Position numbers and translations under genes: made by a program. Under the pieces are notes generated by a model. It ran no database searches. It was not told the DNA's origin and worked only from the letters and a program-made list of their open reading frames with translations. From Pachypanchax playfairii (taxonomy: Eukaryota > Chordata > Actinopteri > Cyprinodontiformes > Aplocheilidae): DNA of 64,000 bases. Positions within the stretch are counted from its first letter, which is position 1, and every line of letters starts with the position of its first letter. Location of the stretch: NCBI GenBank assembly GCA_006937955.1, contig SSNP01000010.1:5675504-5739503 (forward strand), in the 5' to 3' direction. Below are positions 12,989 through 25,836 of this stretch, piece after piece.

Positions 12989-15224
12989 GATTTGATTATT
13001 TGAATAAACAAAGTTGCATCTTTTCAACTGAAATATCTCATTTAAATGACAAACTGGAGGGTTTTTTTTACAAAGAACTGACAGAGAATTAAAGGGAAAA
13101 GTTTCATAAAAATGACACTTTTATGAAAAACATAAATTTAACAAACTGCTTTACAAAAATTATTGCTTAATTCAGTTGGTCATAATCATGCAGAGTTGCA
13201 CATATTGTCCCACCAGTGTTCCTCTAATGACAGCAGCTTTTTAACTCTCATTTTCTCATCAGGTTTTAAGTCATAATATTTCTTTAGAAGGGTGTGCGGT
13301 TATCAGACCAGACACACAAGTATTGATGGCAAAGAACTGTTTGCTTTTCAAAATGACACAAGATATAAGAGGATTACACGGCTCATGAATGTGGCCCGTT
13401 TCTATCCTCTGATTTATCACTTCATCCATAACAGGCTGCCATGCCACACAAAAGGATGATGTTCTCGTGCCTGAATAACTCAGATCAAAGTTCAGATAAC
13501 AAGAGTTAAATGTGTGTTTGATCATCTGAATGTATGTGGGCAAGTGTGTGTGTGTGTGATGGGTGAGTCTTAATGCTAACCTCCAACAATTAGGCTGCTT
13601 CACAGGCAGCTGCACCTTTGATGAAAAGTGCAACTGGTAGAAAATCTATTTTTATGAAACCTGGTGCTGTCAGTGCAGGTTTACTGAAACAAAAGCAGAA
13701 AGGAGTGATGATTGCTGATTATCATCTTGTCAGAAACAACACTGAAGTACGAAGATAGGTGATGCTATTTATACAAGACGAAGACGGGATAAAAAGAACA
13801 AACAGATCATTTTCTCCATCATTTACATCCTCTGAGAGCAAGAAAAGAAAAATCCCCACGGTATGACATTTTACCACAGCTGGCTGTGCTTCAAACTTCA
13901 AGGCTTTGCAGCTTGGATTCATTTAAGTGCCCATACAAAAAGCTGTCTACATGATGAGTAGACCACCATTCCTTGTCAAAGTCTAAATATATAGAAGAGT
14001 TTTCCTTCACCGTCCTGCCTTCCAAACAGGTCGGCAGGTAAAACAATCAGGGCCGGCTTGTGTCTGAGCTGACGCTTCGTTTGCTATTGATTTATATCTT
14101 AAACAACCTCTCCTGGTGCTTCCACGGCTAAAGGTGAGACGCACAGCCAGTGTTTGTGACAGAGATTGACTAGGTGAGGTGGCAAGAGAGAAGAATGATG
14201 CGGTTTTAAAAAATGCATCACCATTAAATCAAAGAGTAACCTTGAACGAGCTCAGCTGGTGCCGGCTTGGTGACACGTTCTGCCCTCGGCGCTCGGTGTC
14301 ATTCAGGCTGGATGGTGGTCCAGTTCCTCGCCGACCGAGGCCACTCACACCAAGACTTTGTCCAAGTTACAGCAACAATAATGTGTTTTCAAAACTTTAT
14401 CAGAATCATAAAGAAATGTAGAGGATCCTGTGTTTCTAAACATAAGAACAATTACCAGAATCAACGTTATTCAGTCACCATTCATGAAGTTTTAATCATA
14501 CTCATGTCAATCTAAAACACAGAAGGAACAGCATTTAATGTGGATTCAAATGGAATGATGTTTTATTCTAAGCATTTATTTTTAGATGTTCAACATTTTT
14601 TGAACTTTCACAAACAACTAAACATTTTATTTACTGAGAAAACACTTTAAAGGACTCAAAAAACACAGCACAGCAAGCAACTTTTAAAAAATGATACAGA
14701 TTATATTGATTAGAGAAACTTGTTTTAAAGCCCATAAAGAATGTTTTGTTTTATCTTCTTCTTTTTTAGTTTTGATAGACGTAAGTTTCTATCTTCACTT
14801 CCCCTTTCCATGCTTCATTTGGCTCCGTTTATTATCAAGTTTAAAAAGGGTTAGTCGTATATTTTATTAAAATAAAGTAGGATATTATGTGATAATATGT
14901 GTCTAAATTTTATGTGTTTGCAGATATTTCCCATAAAACAAATCTACTAAATGACAACATCAATAAAAATATAACTATTTTCATTTCACAGGTATGAATG
15001 GAGAGTTTATTTAGCTGTTGTAAGTGTAAAGTGGACTATGAAGAATACATGAAGAGAAATCACAGTGATTACAGTGAGTGTAATTAAGCCACGCCCCTTT
15101 TATGGAAATCCCAGAGTAGAGAGATTCTGCATCTACTGGTAATCCCACATCTCTGGGGGAGAGTCACCTCCATGATGACATCACTCACCCCCACAGAAAC
15201 AAAGACTCTCTTTAGAATTTGAGG

Positions 15225-15440
15225 GTGGAGAGGATGGAATGACCCGACTGATCTCAACCTCATTAAACATTTGTGGGATCAGTTTGACCAACACGACCAC
15301 ATCGGCTTACTCACAACATATTCTGGTTGAAGAATGGACCACCATCCCACAGCAGTGTGTGATAGAGCTGTAAATCCGCATGAGGGGGAGGAGCCTGGCG
15401 TTTGTGGCTGTGTTTGGTTCTTCAACGTACTACTGAGGAA
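15225..15440 (+). mobile_element. Tc1-like transposase relic (C-terminal part)
   Basis: Read forward near 15237-15330, the sequence gives WNDPTDLNLIKHLWDQFD. This is a decayed form of the SPDLNPIEHLWD motif that carries the last catalytic acid of Tc1/mariner transposases. The downstream stretch (accaccatcccacagcagtg and tgtttggttcttcaacgtac) also fits Tc1 copies in fish genomes. The N-terminal half and both inverted repeats are not recognisable, and stops interrupt the frame. Confidence 0.6.
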
Positions 15441-18400
15441 AATATTTGTTAAATTAAAAAAAAAAAAAAACAGTTAAATCATCAATATGTTTTGTTTAGT
15501 CAGACTTGACTCATTCAATCCAATAAATAAAACCAAACCAGAGTTAAAAGCAGAATAAATTGTTTGGCATTGACAGAAAAGATTTGGCAAGTTTTTCATC
15601 ACCAAACAAGTTTAACTCTGCTGTAGTTTCTTTAAATGTGGCTCCATTTAATAGAAATGAAACTGTTTAGCAGAAATCTAAGACACCAAGAAACGTTGTT
15701 ACAACAAAGAAATCATCAAACATATATTTCCTTACTTTTTGTGCCGTGTTCCTATTTAATGAATCAAATTAGACTGTGTTCACAAATGAGAAGACAGAAA
15801 ATAGCTGGTTCCACATTTGTGAACTTGTTACCCTGAAATCTGTCCCTGACCTTTTCTTTTGGTTTTCCTTCTATTTTTGCTTATATGTCAAGAGAAAAAG
15901 TCAGATGGGTTCCTGAAAGAAGTACTTTCATAAAAGGAACACACCAGATGTGAATATGAAATTACTTTTATTATCCTTGTTCACTGCAGGACTAACTCCC
16001 CAAGCTAATAAATGGGTTTTAGCAAGCAGACTAACAAAGTATTAGAGTGCAGCCTAAAGGGGGGGTGAATTAAACCCCACTGGTCCTTCAGCTACAACGG
16101 CTGAACTTTACATATTACTTGTTCATGCAGATTACTAAATCAAGAAACTACATTTATTTACGCTTTTTAATAAGGCGCCACAGCCTCAGAGGAAATTTTT
16201 TTATTGAGACGACTGGTGGAGAGACTGTGTTGCTGCGGGGTCCCACCGGTGAACCTATATTTTCAGTACAAAATGTCTTCTAGGCTGTTATGGGGTACAC
16301 ATAAAGCATGTGGACTGAGTGATATAGAGTACATACAAACATTAGGAATAAAACACCTTGCAATAAACCTCCCTTCACTCTCTTTCTGCCAATTTTTGTT
16401 TCTGGGAAGAGACTGTTATCAGTGTATGACTTATTATTTTAACTCTAACTTCCTCCTCTTCTCCTGAATTCAGTGAGACATGTCATCCATCTATCTCGGG
16501 CTCTGGCTTCAGTTTTTCCTCGGCCATGAGTGCCTGCTGTGGCGAGGCTGTATTTCAGCATGTTGAAGTGCATGGAGAATTCCCATGAAGGGTAAGGGAT
16601 TATGGATTTTGGCCTCTAAGCTGCCTGGATGCCCAGTGCGGATGTCTCTGAGCGTAGTAATCTTCAAACAGCACGCAGAGTGATGAGTGGGCACCGAGGA
16701 CTTCTACTCAGGATCTAAATGTGTTCCACCAAGTTAGAAAGAGATAGAAAAAGAGCAGGAGAGAAAACCCCATTTGGTGCAGAAATGGAAAGGATCGACT
16801 CAGTGGCTCCTTCAGGCAAGAAACACTTTTGATCCTGTGACCTGTTTTAAGCTACAGTCTGTATCAAAAACTTGTGCAAAGCAAGGGATCATTTTGGTGT
16901 GGTGCAAATGTAGATGTCATGGTTCCTCATCACCACATAACTACGGGTAGAAGAAGTCAACTGAGTAATTTTTGGGGTCGGGCCGGTCAATCTCGGGGGG
17001 CTGCAAACCTTAACGATGAGAGCGCTGATTTAGACGTGTCCCTGGAAATGGGACTTAGTGTGCGGGGTATTCTGACATCAGCTGGTGTACAGCTAACTGG
17101 GTGTATATGGAAAACACTGCTCATTAATACGAGGAAAATCTCCTGAGTGAAAAGGCAGAGAGTTTGAGTAAGAAAATGTCACAGAAAATCAATAGTGACG
17201 CATGTCTCTGATCAATATCTGAAAGAAATTTCTTTGGCTCTGTCCTGATTGAATTAGTCCCCAATAGCATCACTTAATTTAATACCCTGATTGGTTTCCT
17301 GTCTTATTCAAGTGAACTCAAATTGCTTTAATACCATCTAGGACCAGGAATTACGGTTGTAAATGGACAAGGAGGATCAGATAGGGTGAAGGACACAAGC
17401 ATTTACAGAGATTACATCCCTACTTAAGAGCCCCTGTATCTGTCCGTTCATATCAAAAGCTTTTAGATGATATCACGGGTCATGGCTGGGAACAGAGCTG
17501 AGGAACTTCCTGGAGGGAATCAGGTAATGTTTTGAACCTAAAGATGTAAAACATTTCATCAAACACAACACATTTCCAGAGTGCATGGCGGATGAAAACA
17601 AGCTGTATTGTACAGGACGTGACCTTCGGGTGCTAAAGGATCAAAGGGTTCAACATTTCCTTGGTGATAATCAAATTAGGTTTGCAAAGCTCAACACAGA
17701 GCTCACTTTCCAACTTCAAATCCATAACCTGCTGTTTAAATGTACCTAACGGTATCTGTTCAGACAGAGCTGCATGCTGCTCACACACTCCTTGAGACTT
17801 TGCAGCACAAATACTGTCCAAGGCTACAAACAGGTACATCAATTTGGGAGCATGACAAGAAATTCCCTTTAGGTGACAACAAAATGTACATGCCGTTAGA
17901 TCAGCTGCAGTATACTGTGATGAAATAAATTGAAGCCAACAGATGAAAGCTCGGGGCCCCAAACAGCAGAGAGAAGACTATTAAGATGTTCCGTTCCTCT
18001 GTGTTCCACTGCCATCCTTTGGACAATAAAAGAACTACAGATCTTTGGAGGCTGTTGGAATGTAAATATGTAAATCTAGAAAGTTTGATTTCAGGTTTGA
18101 TGTTACTTATGTCTCGTCATTGTCTATTATGATCTAGATAATGAAAAAGACATGTACTTCTCTCTCAGATAAAATATATTTTGTGGGAATTTGGAGGTTT
18201 TACACAACTTCACCTACTTCCAAAGTTCCTGGAGAGTGAAATTATTCCAACTAGTTAAACATTCCAGGAGCATTTTTAGCATTAACAGGAAACACTGTCT
18301 AAAAATCCTCAAACAGCTTTAGACTGTGTTTTTCTGGTGTCCTTTATGCAACATTTAAACCCATGAAATAACCAGATGAAAGATATAGAAATAATTAAAA

Positions 18401-18656
18401 CAAATCCTTTCTGTGTGGAAAAGTAATGTAAAAGTTTGTTGTGGTTCCAGATCATAAGTTTTTATTTCTTTAATCGATTGTTTACAGTAACTTGGGGTTC
18501 ATTGTCTATTTGTTGACAGAGGTATAAACACAAAAGCAGTGGAGTGAACAGCAGCAGAAGTAGACAAGATGTTCTAAAGCTGTGGGTTCTTACTTTTTCT
18601 AAAACTTTGAACTTGATACTTTATGTAGTAGATGAGGACTGTTGACCTGAGCAGCA

Positions 18657-18804
18657 GAAGGAAGGAAGGAAGGAAGGAAGGAAGGAAGGAAGGAAGGAAG
18701 GAAGGAAGGAAGGATGGATGGATGGATGGATGGATGGATGGATGGATGGATGGATGGATGGATGGATGGATGGATGGATGGATGGATGGATGGATGGATG
18801 GATT
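18657..18804. repeat. long GAAG-GATG compound microsatellite
   Basis: About 14 GAAG units (18657-18712) change directly into about 23 GATG units (18713-18804) without interruption. The array is open in several frames on both strands and gives spurious peptides such as DGWMDGWM. It is almost pure, so it is likely polymorphic. Confidence 0.95.
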
Positions 18805-19271
18805 AAAGGTGAAAGTGTTTATCAAGCCAAAAAACAAACAACAACAAAAACATTCTGCTTGACTGGAGAATTTATTTTTAGAAATGTAAATTTTTTCATA
18901 GAAATATTTATTTGGAAATTAAGTTTGAAAACACTAACGTTTCTCTATTTTATTCAACACATCTTTAGACATGGAAAAATAAAGCAAATCTTGGTAACCA
19001 AATCTTCAAACTGCATGAATCCTGGTCCTCAGACTTCCAGTTCATTAACACACAAACCAGGTTTGGAAACGGATTTTCCTGCAACCTGTTCCGATTATTT
19101 CTTTAAACCGGTTTGACACTAATGCACCATCACAAAGAGTTCACAATTAGATCCTTTATTTGTCTCCTGCGGTATGAAAAAGCGGATGGAAATCTGATCG
19201 CACGATGCTTTGAGTCGGAGAGAGAGTGTGTGTATGTGGTCGAGTGAGGGGGGGTGGGGGTGCATCCTGAT

Positions 19272-19279
19272 TGACGTCA
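19272..19279. promoter_or_regulatory. ica1: palindromic CRE upstream of ica1
   Basis: A full TGACGTCA site lies about 0.9 kb before the ica1 start codon. It is in the GC-richer block 19.15-19.68 kb, which I take to be the ica1 promoter and first non-coding exon region. A candidate non-coding exon end is the donor-like gaag-gtcag near 19573. CREB/ATF binding is inferred from the motif alone. Confidence 0.35.
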
Positions 19280-20189
19280 GCGGGTTTCATGCAAGCGGAC
19301 AATGCGTTGAAGTGAATAAGCAGCTGTGTTAGTTTTAGCTCAACCGGGCCTGAAATCCAGACAGCTGCAGCTCTCAGACTAACGACAGGAGGGATGTAGA
19401 GCGTCACCGACGACGGTGAGACTTGAACCTGATACCTGCTTATTCTGATGCGATACTCAGATCATTCAGATGCAGACGCTGCTGGGCTTCCGTACATCCA
19501 ATGAGTCGGGTGGACAGTAAATAGACACCGGATCGCTTGTGTTTACGTTCCGCTCCTTGTCGAGGTTTTATGAAGGTCAGTTTTGCAGCATCTCATCATA
19601 ACCTGTCAAATTCACACGAGTCGTGATGCGCTAGCCGCAGATGACGCTCCTCGTGCACAGCTGGGATGCCCACAGGGTGCGGTGTTTTTAGAATATAAAT
19701 AAATAATTAGGCCCATAATAAATCTACGTTGGCTAATGATTATAAATGGTAACTATGGTAGAAGCAGGAAGAAGTCACAATTTGACACTGAATCATTCAG
19801 TAAATGCACCGGTTCTTTATTCCTGAATCACCCTCAGTTTTATAACACTAACCCACTTCAGCTGGTTATTACTGCCATAGTAACCTTAATTTTATTTATA
19901 AACGTTGAGCTATAACTTCAATTTTAAAAACTGTTTAAAGTGTTAGAACATCCATTTAGTAAATTGTTTTCTTCCTGTTTATAATTCGATGTAGATCTGA
20001 TCACATTTCATGGGACAATAATGAAGAAATCCCGTTAATCATCTATAAAATAATATAGAAAAATGTTCCTCCAACTCACAAAATGACAAACTTCTGGAAG
20101 ACAAATATAATTTTATTAGTATACTAATTCAATTCATAAATATTTTCCTGGCTCTTAAAGCCGTTTTCTCCACAGATCATCTTGGAAAA

Positions 20190-23100
20190 ATGGAGGGAAG
20201 AAACTTGTGAGTATCAGTTAACAGTTAACAGTCTGTCCGGACGGCAGCACTGGTCCAATGTTGCTTTCTGTCTGCAGCGGATACTCCAGAGAATATCTTG
20301 ACCGCTTCATCCAAAGCCAAGACTCGTCTGTGGTGAACAAGTTCCAACAGAAATACTGGAAAACCAAACAGACGCTCATCAAAGTCACTGGGAAGAAGGA
20401 GGATGAACACGTGGTGGCGTCAGACGCAGACCTGGACGCCAAGCTGGAGGTGAAGAGGACTGAGTCTAACTTGAGCTTTTTTGGAATATATTATTTATTA
20501 AACTGTCATTGTCACACCCAATCAAATTTAACTGTTTGACCTTGTGTACTTGGGAATTTGGCAGGTCTTTCACTCCATCCAGAGAAGCAGCTTGGAGCTG
20601 TTGAAGGTCATCGAACGGTACCAGAGGAGGATCTGCTGTAAGTTCAAATTTAAATATTCTCAGGAAATAGATACTCATGGTGCCTTAATTGTCAGAATTC
20701 ATGCTGAGGGAGCTCTTAGATCCAGTGGGACATACAATCCCTTCAGCATTTTCTGGGATTCCTTTTATACAAGATACCAGAACATTAACTTTACTGGAAG
20801 GTTTCTAGGAGAAACCCAGAAAAGATATATAATGCACCTCTTGATCCAGTTAGTGGCAAAAAGTGGTAGTTCTGAGCTCATCTTTGCATTTCCTTAAACA
20901 AGAGACTCCAACCTACGTCTTTACATCAGCATCTCACTGTGGACAGTGGTCTGCAGACTGTGACGATCCAAGTCCACTTTGTGAAGCTGGTGCTGTCCTA
21001 CAGTCTGCATCTGTAACCACCGGGGTTGTGAAATGGGACTGACTAGTTTTAAGGGTCCAGATTGGGTCTATAGTCTTAAAGATCTGCCGTATCCCTGGAC
21101 TGGGGTTGTTGTTTTCAACCACAGCTCTGAAAATTCTCAAATGAAGTGACTCATGTGTTTCAGGAATCTCGTTTTTCTTTTGGCTGAAATGAGATCTTCA
21201 TGACTGCACGCTGAGACTTACAGAATAAACTCTTCAGGGAATCGACTGCTGCTTTAACTGCATGAAAAAAACAAGAAAACCCACATTCTTGTTTTATCAA
21301 CACCCCATCTGTCCTTTTCAGTTCTTTCACAGGAGGAGAATGAGCTGGGTCGTTTCCTGCGCTCTCAGGGTTCACAGGATAAAACCAGAGCAGGAAAGAT
21401 CATGCAGGCGACGGGGAAAGCCCTCTGCTTCTCCTCCCAGCAGAGGTAAGTTTCATACATCAAGGTCTGATGTGCCACAGCTTTAAATAATTCCCACATA
21501 AAATACAACTATTAAATACTAGAATACATTGTAAACATTTCAGATATAATTAATTATCTGAATGATATACTTACTAAGCAGGTTAAACTGATTCTCTCAT
21601 ACTTTTAATGTTTTTAAATCTGGTTTGGTAAAACATTTTCAAACCATCCAGAAGAACTGAGGGAGCTCAGACCCTGACGAGAAGGTGGAGCTTGAATCCA
21701 CAACAACATAAAAACACACAGTAATGATCATGTATGACCGGTTAGCTACACATAGTCTTTGTCTTGCAGACTGGCACTGAGGAAGCCTCTGTGTCGCTTG
21801 TACCAAGAGATTGAAACTTTTCGTTATCGAGCCATCTCCGACACGTGGCTGACCGTGAATCGAATGGAACAGTCCAGGACTGAGTACCGCGGAGCCTTAC
21901 TTTGGATGAAGGATGTGTCTCAAGAGCTCGACCCAGATACGCATAAACAGATGGAGAAATTCCGTAAGGTTCGTCTTCCACAGCCAGAATCAGGCGTCCG
22001 AGAGAGACGTAGCTTCAACTGTCAGTGCATGACGGGTTAGAGCAAAACATCAGTTAGTATTAACGTCATCAGCTGCTAATGTAACCATAAGTAAGTTTAT
22101 AAACAGTGATTTTATCTAAACTAAGAAGATAGTTTAATAAAAACAAAGAAGGCTGTTAACAGTGTGGTAAAAATGTTAATTTCTTGACTTATCTTTGGTT
22201 GCAAAGGAATTAAATTGCAACTCACACGCTTGATATATTTTGCATCACTTTTACATCCCAGAATATGAGAAAATGTGTAAACATGTCAATCATGAGCTTC
22301 TACACCATGAAGTCCTAATAAATGACGTTATATTTAAATCTTTAATACTCTGTGATTTATCACCCCGACATGACTCTTTACTCTTCACGAAAGTAAAAAC
22401 AAAAACAAACCTGCTGTAACAATCTGCCACTAGAGGGCAGAACAAAGTCACATAGGAGGGTGTTCAGTCTTTGCAACACGATGTGCACATTTCCCTTTAC
22501 AGTGTGATAGATTGTTGTGAGAATTGACCTTCATCTGGGATGTTTGTTCTCTGTATTGTATCTCAGGTTCAGGTTCAGGTGCGCATCACTAAAACAAGCT
22601 TTGACAAGTTGAAGAATGATGTGTGTCAGAAGGTAGACCTGCTGGGAGCCAGTCGATGCAACCTCCTCTCACATGTTTTAACAGCATACCAGGTACATCA
22701 CAGCTGTTCAGAGGCTTTAATGGTCTGAGTGATCAGGTAACTGTGTAAATGGTTTTCATTGAGGAACTACTTTTACACCCCAAAAATGTGTCAATGTCTT
22801 GATTTAGCACTTTTATTATAAACCGTCAGTTGTTCTGTTTCAGACGACACTTCTGCACTTCTGGGAGAAAACATCCCACACTATGGCAGCCATACACGAG
22901 AGCTTCAAAGGTTGTCAGCATAACGAGTTCTCCACACCGAAGGTCAGAAAACCGCAGACATGGAAAAAGAAAAGCTAATTCTAATAATGGGGAAAAAACA
23001 TAATGAGTTTTATTCTCTTTCAGACCTCACAAGACTCTACAGACACGGAGGCCAAGAAGAAGAAAAGTCCAGACGTAACAAGTCCCGAGTCAACAAAGGA

Positions 23101-24197
23101 TCAGTGAGTTTAAAATATTATTTATACTGAGCATAAAAAGTATTTCTGCATGAATGTTGCCTGAAAAAATGTTTTTATGTTTTGTTTTATTATCTCCACA
23201 GTCTGATCTCATTAGGAAATGACAACAGCAGGGATAAAATCAAAGAAGGTAAAAATAATACTTATCCAAAATGTTGCCAAATACATTTTTGCTTTCCAAC
23301 CCAAAAAAGCAGAATGACTCCAAAAAGTCATTTTGTGTTTAAAGTTTCTGCCAAATATCTGAACATGAAAGGTCTGTTTAAAGAAGCATTTTTTCCAACA
23401 TGATCGGTGTTTAAAACAGAGTCAGAGGAAGAGGAGGACAGCATGACTTTACTCAACCAGATCCTGGACGGTTTGTTTGTGGACGAGGGCGATTCCTCTC
23501 AGGACTGCACTGAAACGTTTGGAGAAACCGAGGCGAGCACAGTCGGATCAACGGAAACCCAGCGTAAGGAAAACTTGTTCTTCCTTCCATCACAGCTGCT
23601 GGACCAGAGTTTGAACAAGTCTTCCATCACAGGTAAGAAAAGGTTTTAAAACTCTTAAACAACTTTTATGGCAAAAACTACAAAGAAACAGGTGTTCGTG
23701 TTTCCATGGTCTAAAAAGAATGAACTAAATTTATCAAATAAAATTTAGTTCCTTGTTTTGAAAAATAAAGAAACTTAAAGCTTAAAAAAGAAGCAGTACA
23801 GCGTCACGTAAGATCTCCCAAAGATCACGGGTGACACTTAGGAATTAATTAATCTAAATCATGTGTTTCTGTTCCTCAGATTGGGCTGGGATTAATCCAC
23901 AGTCCATTTCCAGTGCAGCAGAACAACCAGGAGCTGAACAGAACCCTCCAAAATCAGCAACAAAAGGTAGAACCAGTCCATGTTAATCCAACATGTTAAA
24001 ACAGAATCCATGTAAACATGTAAGTCAAAGAAAGGAATTTATGCTGCACCTGCTGACAACCACCTCTGCTGGTTCACTCTGCAGAAACATCTACAGACCT
24101 GTCAGCATGGTTCAACCTTTTCGCAGACTTGGACCCTCTTTCTAATCCTGATGCGATCGGCAGGGCCAACAGAGAACATGAGCTTCATACGGCATAG
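20190..24197 (+). CDS. ica1: islet cell autoantigen 1 (ICA69), 12 coding exons
   Basis: ICA1 is a cytosolic BAR-like (arfaptin-homology) protein. It binds Rab2 and PICK1 at Golgi and immature secretory granules in neuroendocrine cells and neurons. Coding exons: 20190-20206, 20278-20449, 20565-20637, 21322-21445, 21770-21968, 22567-22692, 22844-22942, 23024-23103, 23202-23248, 23420-23632, 23880-23966 and 24085-24197. All phases agree and give 449 aa, near the human length. The AH domain spans roughly residues 20-265 (KKEDEHVVASDADLDAKLE, SDTWLTVNRMEQ and DVCQKVDLLGASRCNLLSH are near-identical to human). A variable acidic linker and the ICA69 C-terminal motif (FLPSQLLDQ, then WFNLFADLDPLSNPDA) follow. 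The start ATG is in a short exon whose acceptor lies at 20175, so an upstream non-coding exon is expected. The exon 5 donor (AAG-gttcgt) is weak, but only this junction keeps the frame. Confidence 0.95.
22427..22440 (+). promoter_or_regulatory. CTCF-type motif in ica1 intron 5
   Basis: CCACTAGAGGGCAG matches the core CTCF consensus (CCASYAGRKGGCRS) at every position. It lies in the intron between coding exons 5 and 6 of ica1. A second, near-matching site in the same orientation lies at 58718-58731. Confidence 0.45.
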
Positions 24198-25815
24198 TTC
24201 ATCCTCAGGATTCATTTTAATTCTGGTACCTGGTTCCTGCTGCAGACCCCTGGCTTCTTAATCATAATGATAATACAGAGACACACTGGAAAACTGAACT
24301 GTTCTCAAGAAGAAAACAACAAACGGACAATCGTTTTAATCCAGACGCATTCAGATGGATGAATTTGGAAGATTAAGGCTAAAATAATGATAAACTTTTA
24401 GGTTTTAAGTTGCACAACTCATCCTCATTGTGTTTAAGTCTAATTTCCATACAGTTAACAGCATCACATGACTTTCTGTCCTCACAGTTACATCCAAAAG
24501 AAAAAACATTCTGTGATTTACACATCCGTTAATTTGCTCTGCAAATCTGAAGATATGCTGTGGACAGTTAAAACACAAAAACCTTCAAATGCTGCATTTA
24601 GTTTTATTCTGTTGATTTTTTAAAGCAGGGCTGTAGGAGATTCCACCTCTAAAACTGAAACTGTCTCATAAAGTAAAAAAAAAAAAAAGGCATTCCTTTA
24701 TAATAAAAACAATCACCTCAAGCTGAATCCAGTGAGACAGTTTAATGGATTCCACATGGTCACAAGATAATTTCAGCTAAAAGACAAATTAACGATATGA
24801 GGACAAATTGTCAAGTTTGAAGCTGACGTCTGATTTCGATCCACCATCATGTTTTAACAGCAGAGGCATAAAATATATCTTTAATTTTTGAAAGCAAGCA
24901 GGTATTTTTGTTCAACAAAATGATAAATTATTTTATTAATATGAGAAAACAAAGTTTCTTCAGCCTTTTGGCCTTCAGCTGCCTTGAAAACCCGTGGCCT
25001 CCTGTAGCATTGAGGTTTTATTTATGATTCTTATTAGGTTAAAGATTACAAAGAAAAACTGTTTTGTGAGTCATGAGAAAGAAATGATGCAAACTTAACC
25101 CCAGAGGAAGGTTTCAAGTGTTTACAATTTGATTAAGAGCAAGCATGGAATTTTACAACAGAGACAAGATTGAAAACACATTTAAATGCCATTGATCGGG
25201 TTAAAAACTCAATTCTGTCATATTTATTCATTTATTTATATGTAAAAGGTGCAGTTTCAACAGTCCAACAGCTGTTTCTGATAAAGCAGTAAAAGTTTTA
25301 CAGAATATTTGCATGTTTAAACGTTTTATTTGTGGTCACTTCTGATCATTTCTGATAAACACTCTTATTATTGCATGTTGCATGCAGTTGTTTTACATTA
25401 TACAGTGAATGTGAGTGAATAATAAGCCAAAGTAAGATTTATTTTAAAATGTGTTTATTTTGCAGGAAGTATATGCAGTTTATTCTTAAACAGGACTGAG
25501 AGGTTTGATGATGATGGATTTAATTAGATTCTGATGTTGATGGAAATCCTGCATCAGCTGAATATATTTGCTTGTGTGTATATCCACAAGCATAAAGGCC
25601 TTAAAATAAATGATCAAATTTATTTTATGTCTAAAGTAAAAAGCTGAGTGCCAGACTTTGTTACAACTAACAACTTTTCTATATTCAAGCCATGTCGAAT
25701 TTATTCATTTTCAGCCATAATCTTTCATTTAAATAGCCTTAACTTTGACTGTATATGACATGCTAAGATACTGAAGTGTCCGTCTGCCCTTTAATAAAAG
25801 TGTCACATATCAACC
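24198..25815 (+). other. ica1: ica1 3' UTR
   Basis: Between the ica1 stop codon and the AATAAA at 25793-25798 there is AT-rich sequence with no splice signals or coding frame that I could support. I take it as the 3' UTR, about 1.6 kb. Earlier AATAAA sites, for example near 25605, could give shorter forms. Confidence 0.5.
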
Positions 25816-25836
25816 CAAAAGTTTCTTTTCTTTATT
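25793..25836. terminator. convergent poly(A) signals of ica1 (+) and glcci1 (-)
   Basis: AATAAA on the plus strand at 25793-25798 suits ica1. TTTATT at 25831-25836, which is AATAAA on the minus strand, suits glcci1. With normal spacing of 10-30 nt, the two transcripts would be cleaved within the same few dozen bases, so their 3' ends would abut or overlap. Confidence 0.5.

Larger units (their letters stand above)
5750..19150. other. intergenic region between nxph1 and ica1
   Basis: No gene is supported here. Open frames are short and carry no recognisable protein. The region is mostly AT-rich unique-looking sequence. It contains a T-run (9808-9825), an interspersed repeat (11.36-11.70 kb), compound microsatellites (12.93 and 18.66-18.80 kb), a Tc1 transposase relic (15.2-15.4 kb) and two blocks of higher complexity (about 9.1-10.6 kb and 16.4-17.6 kb) that could be regulatory for nxph1. 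Confidence 0.6.

Noticed and set aside
14240..14345. GC-rich island in the nxph1-ica1 intergenic region
   Set aside because: It is short, with no promoter signals or coding match that I can support.
18632..19116. Open frames with repeated DGWM or SIHP units
   Set aside because: They are translations of the GATG/GAAG microsatellite.
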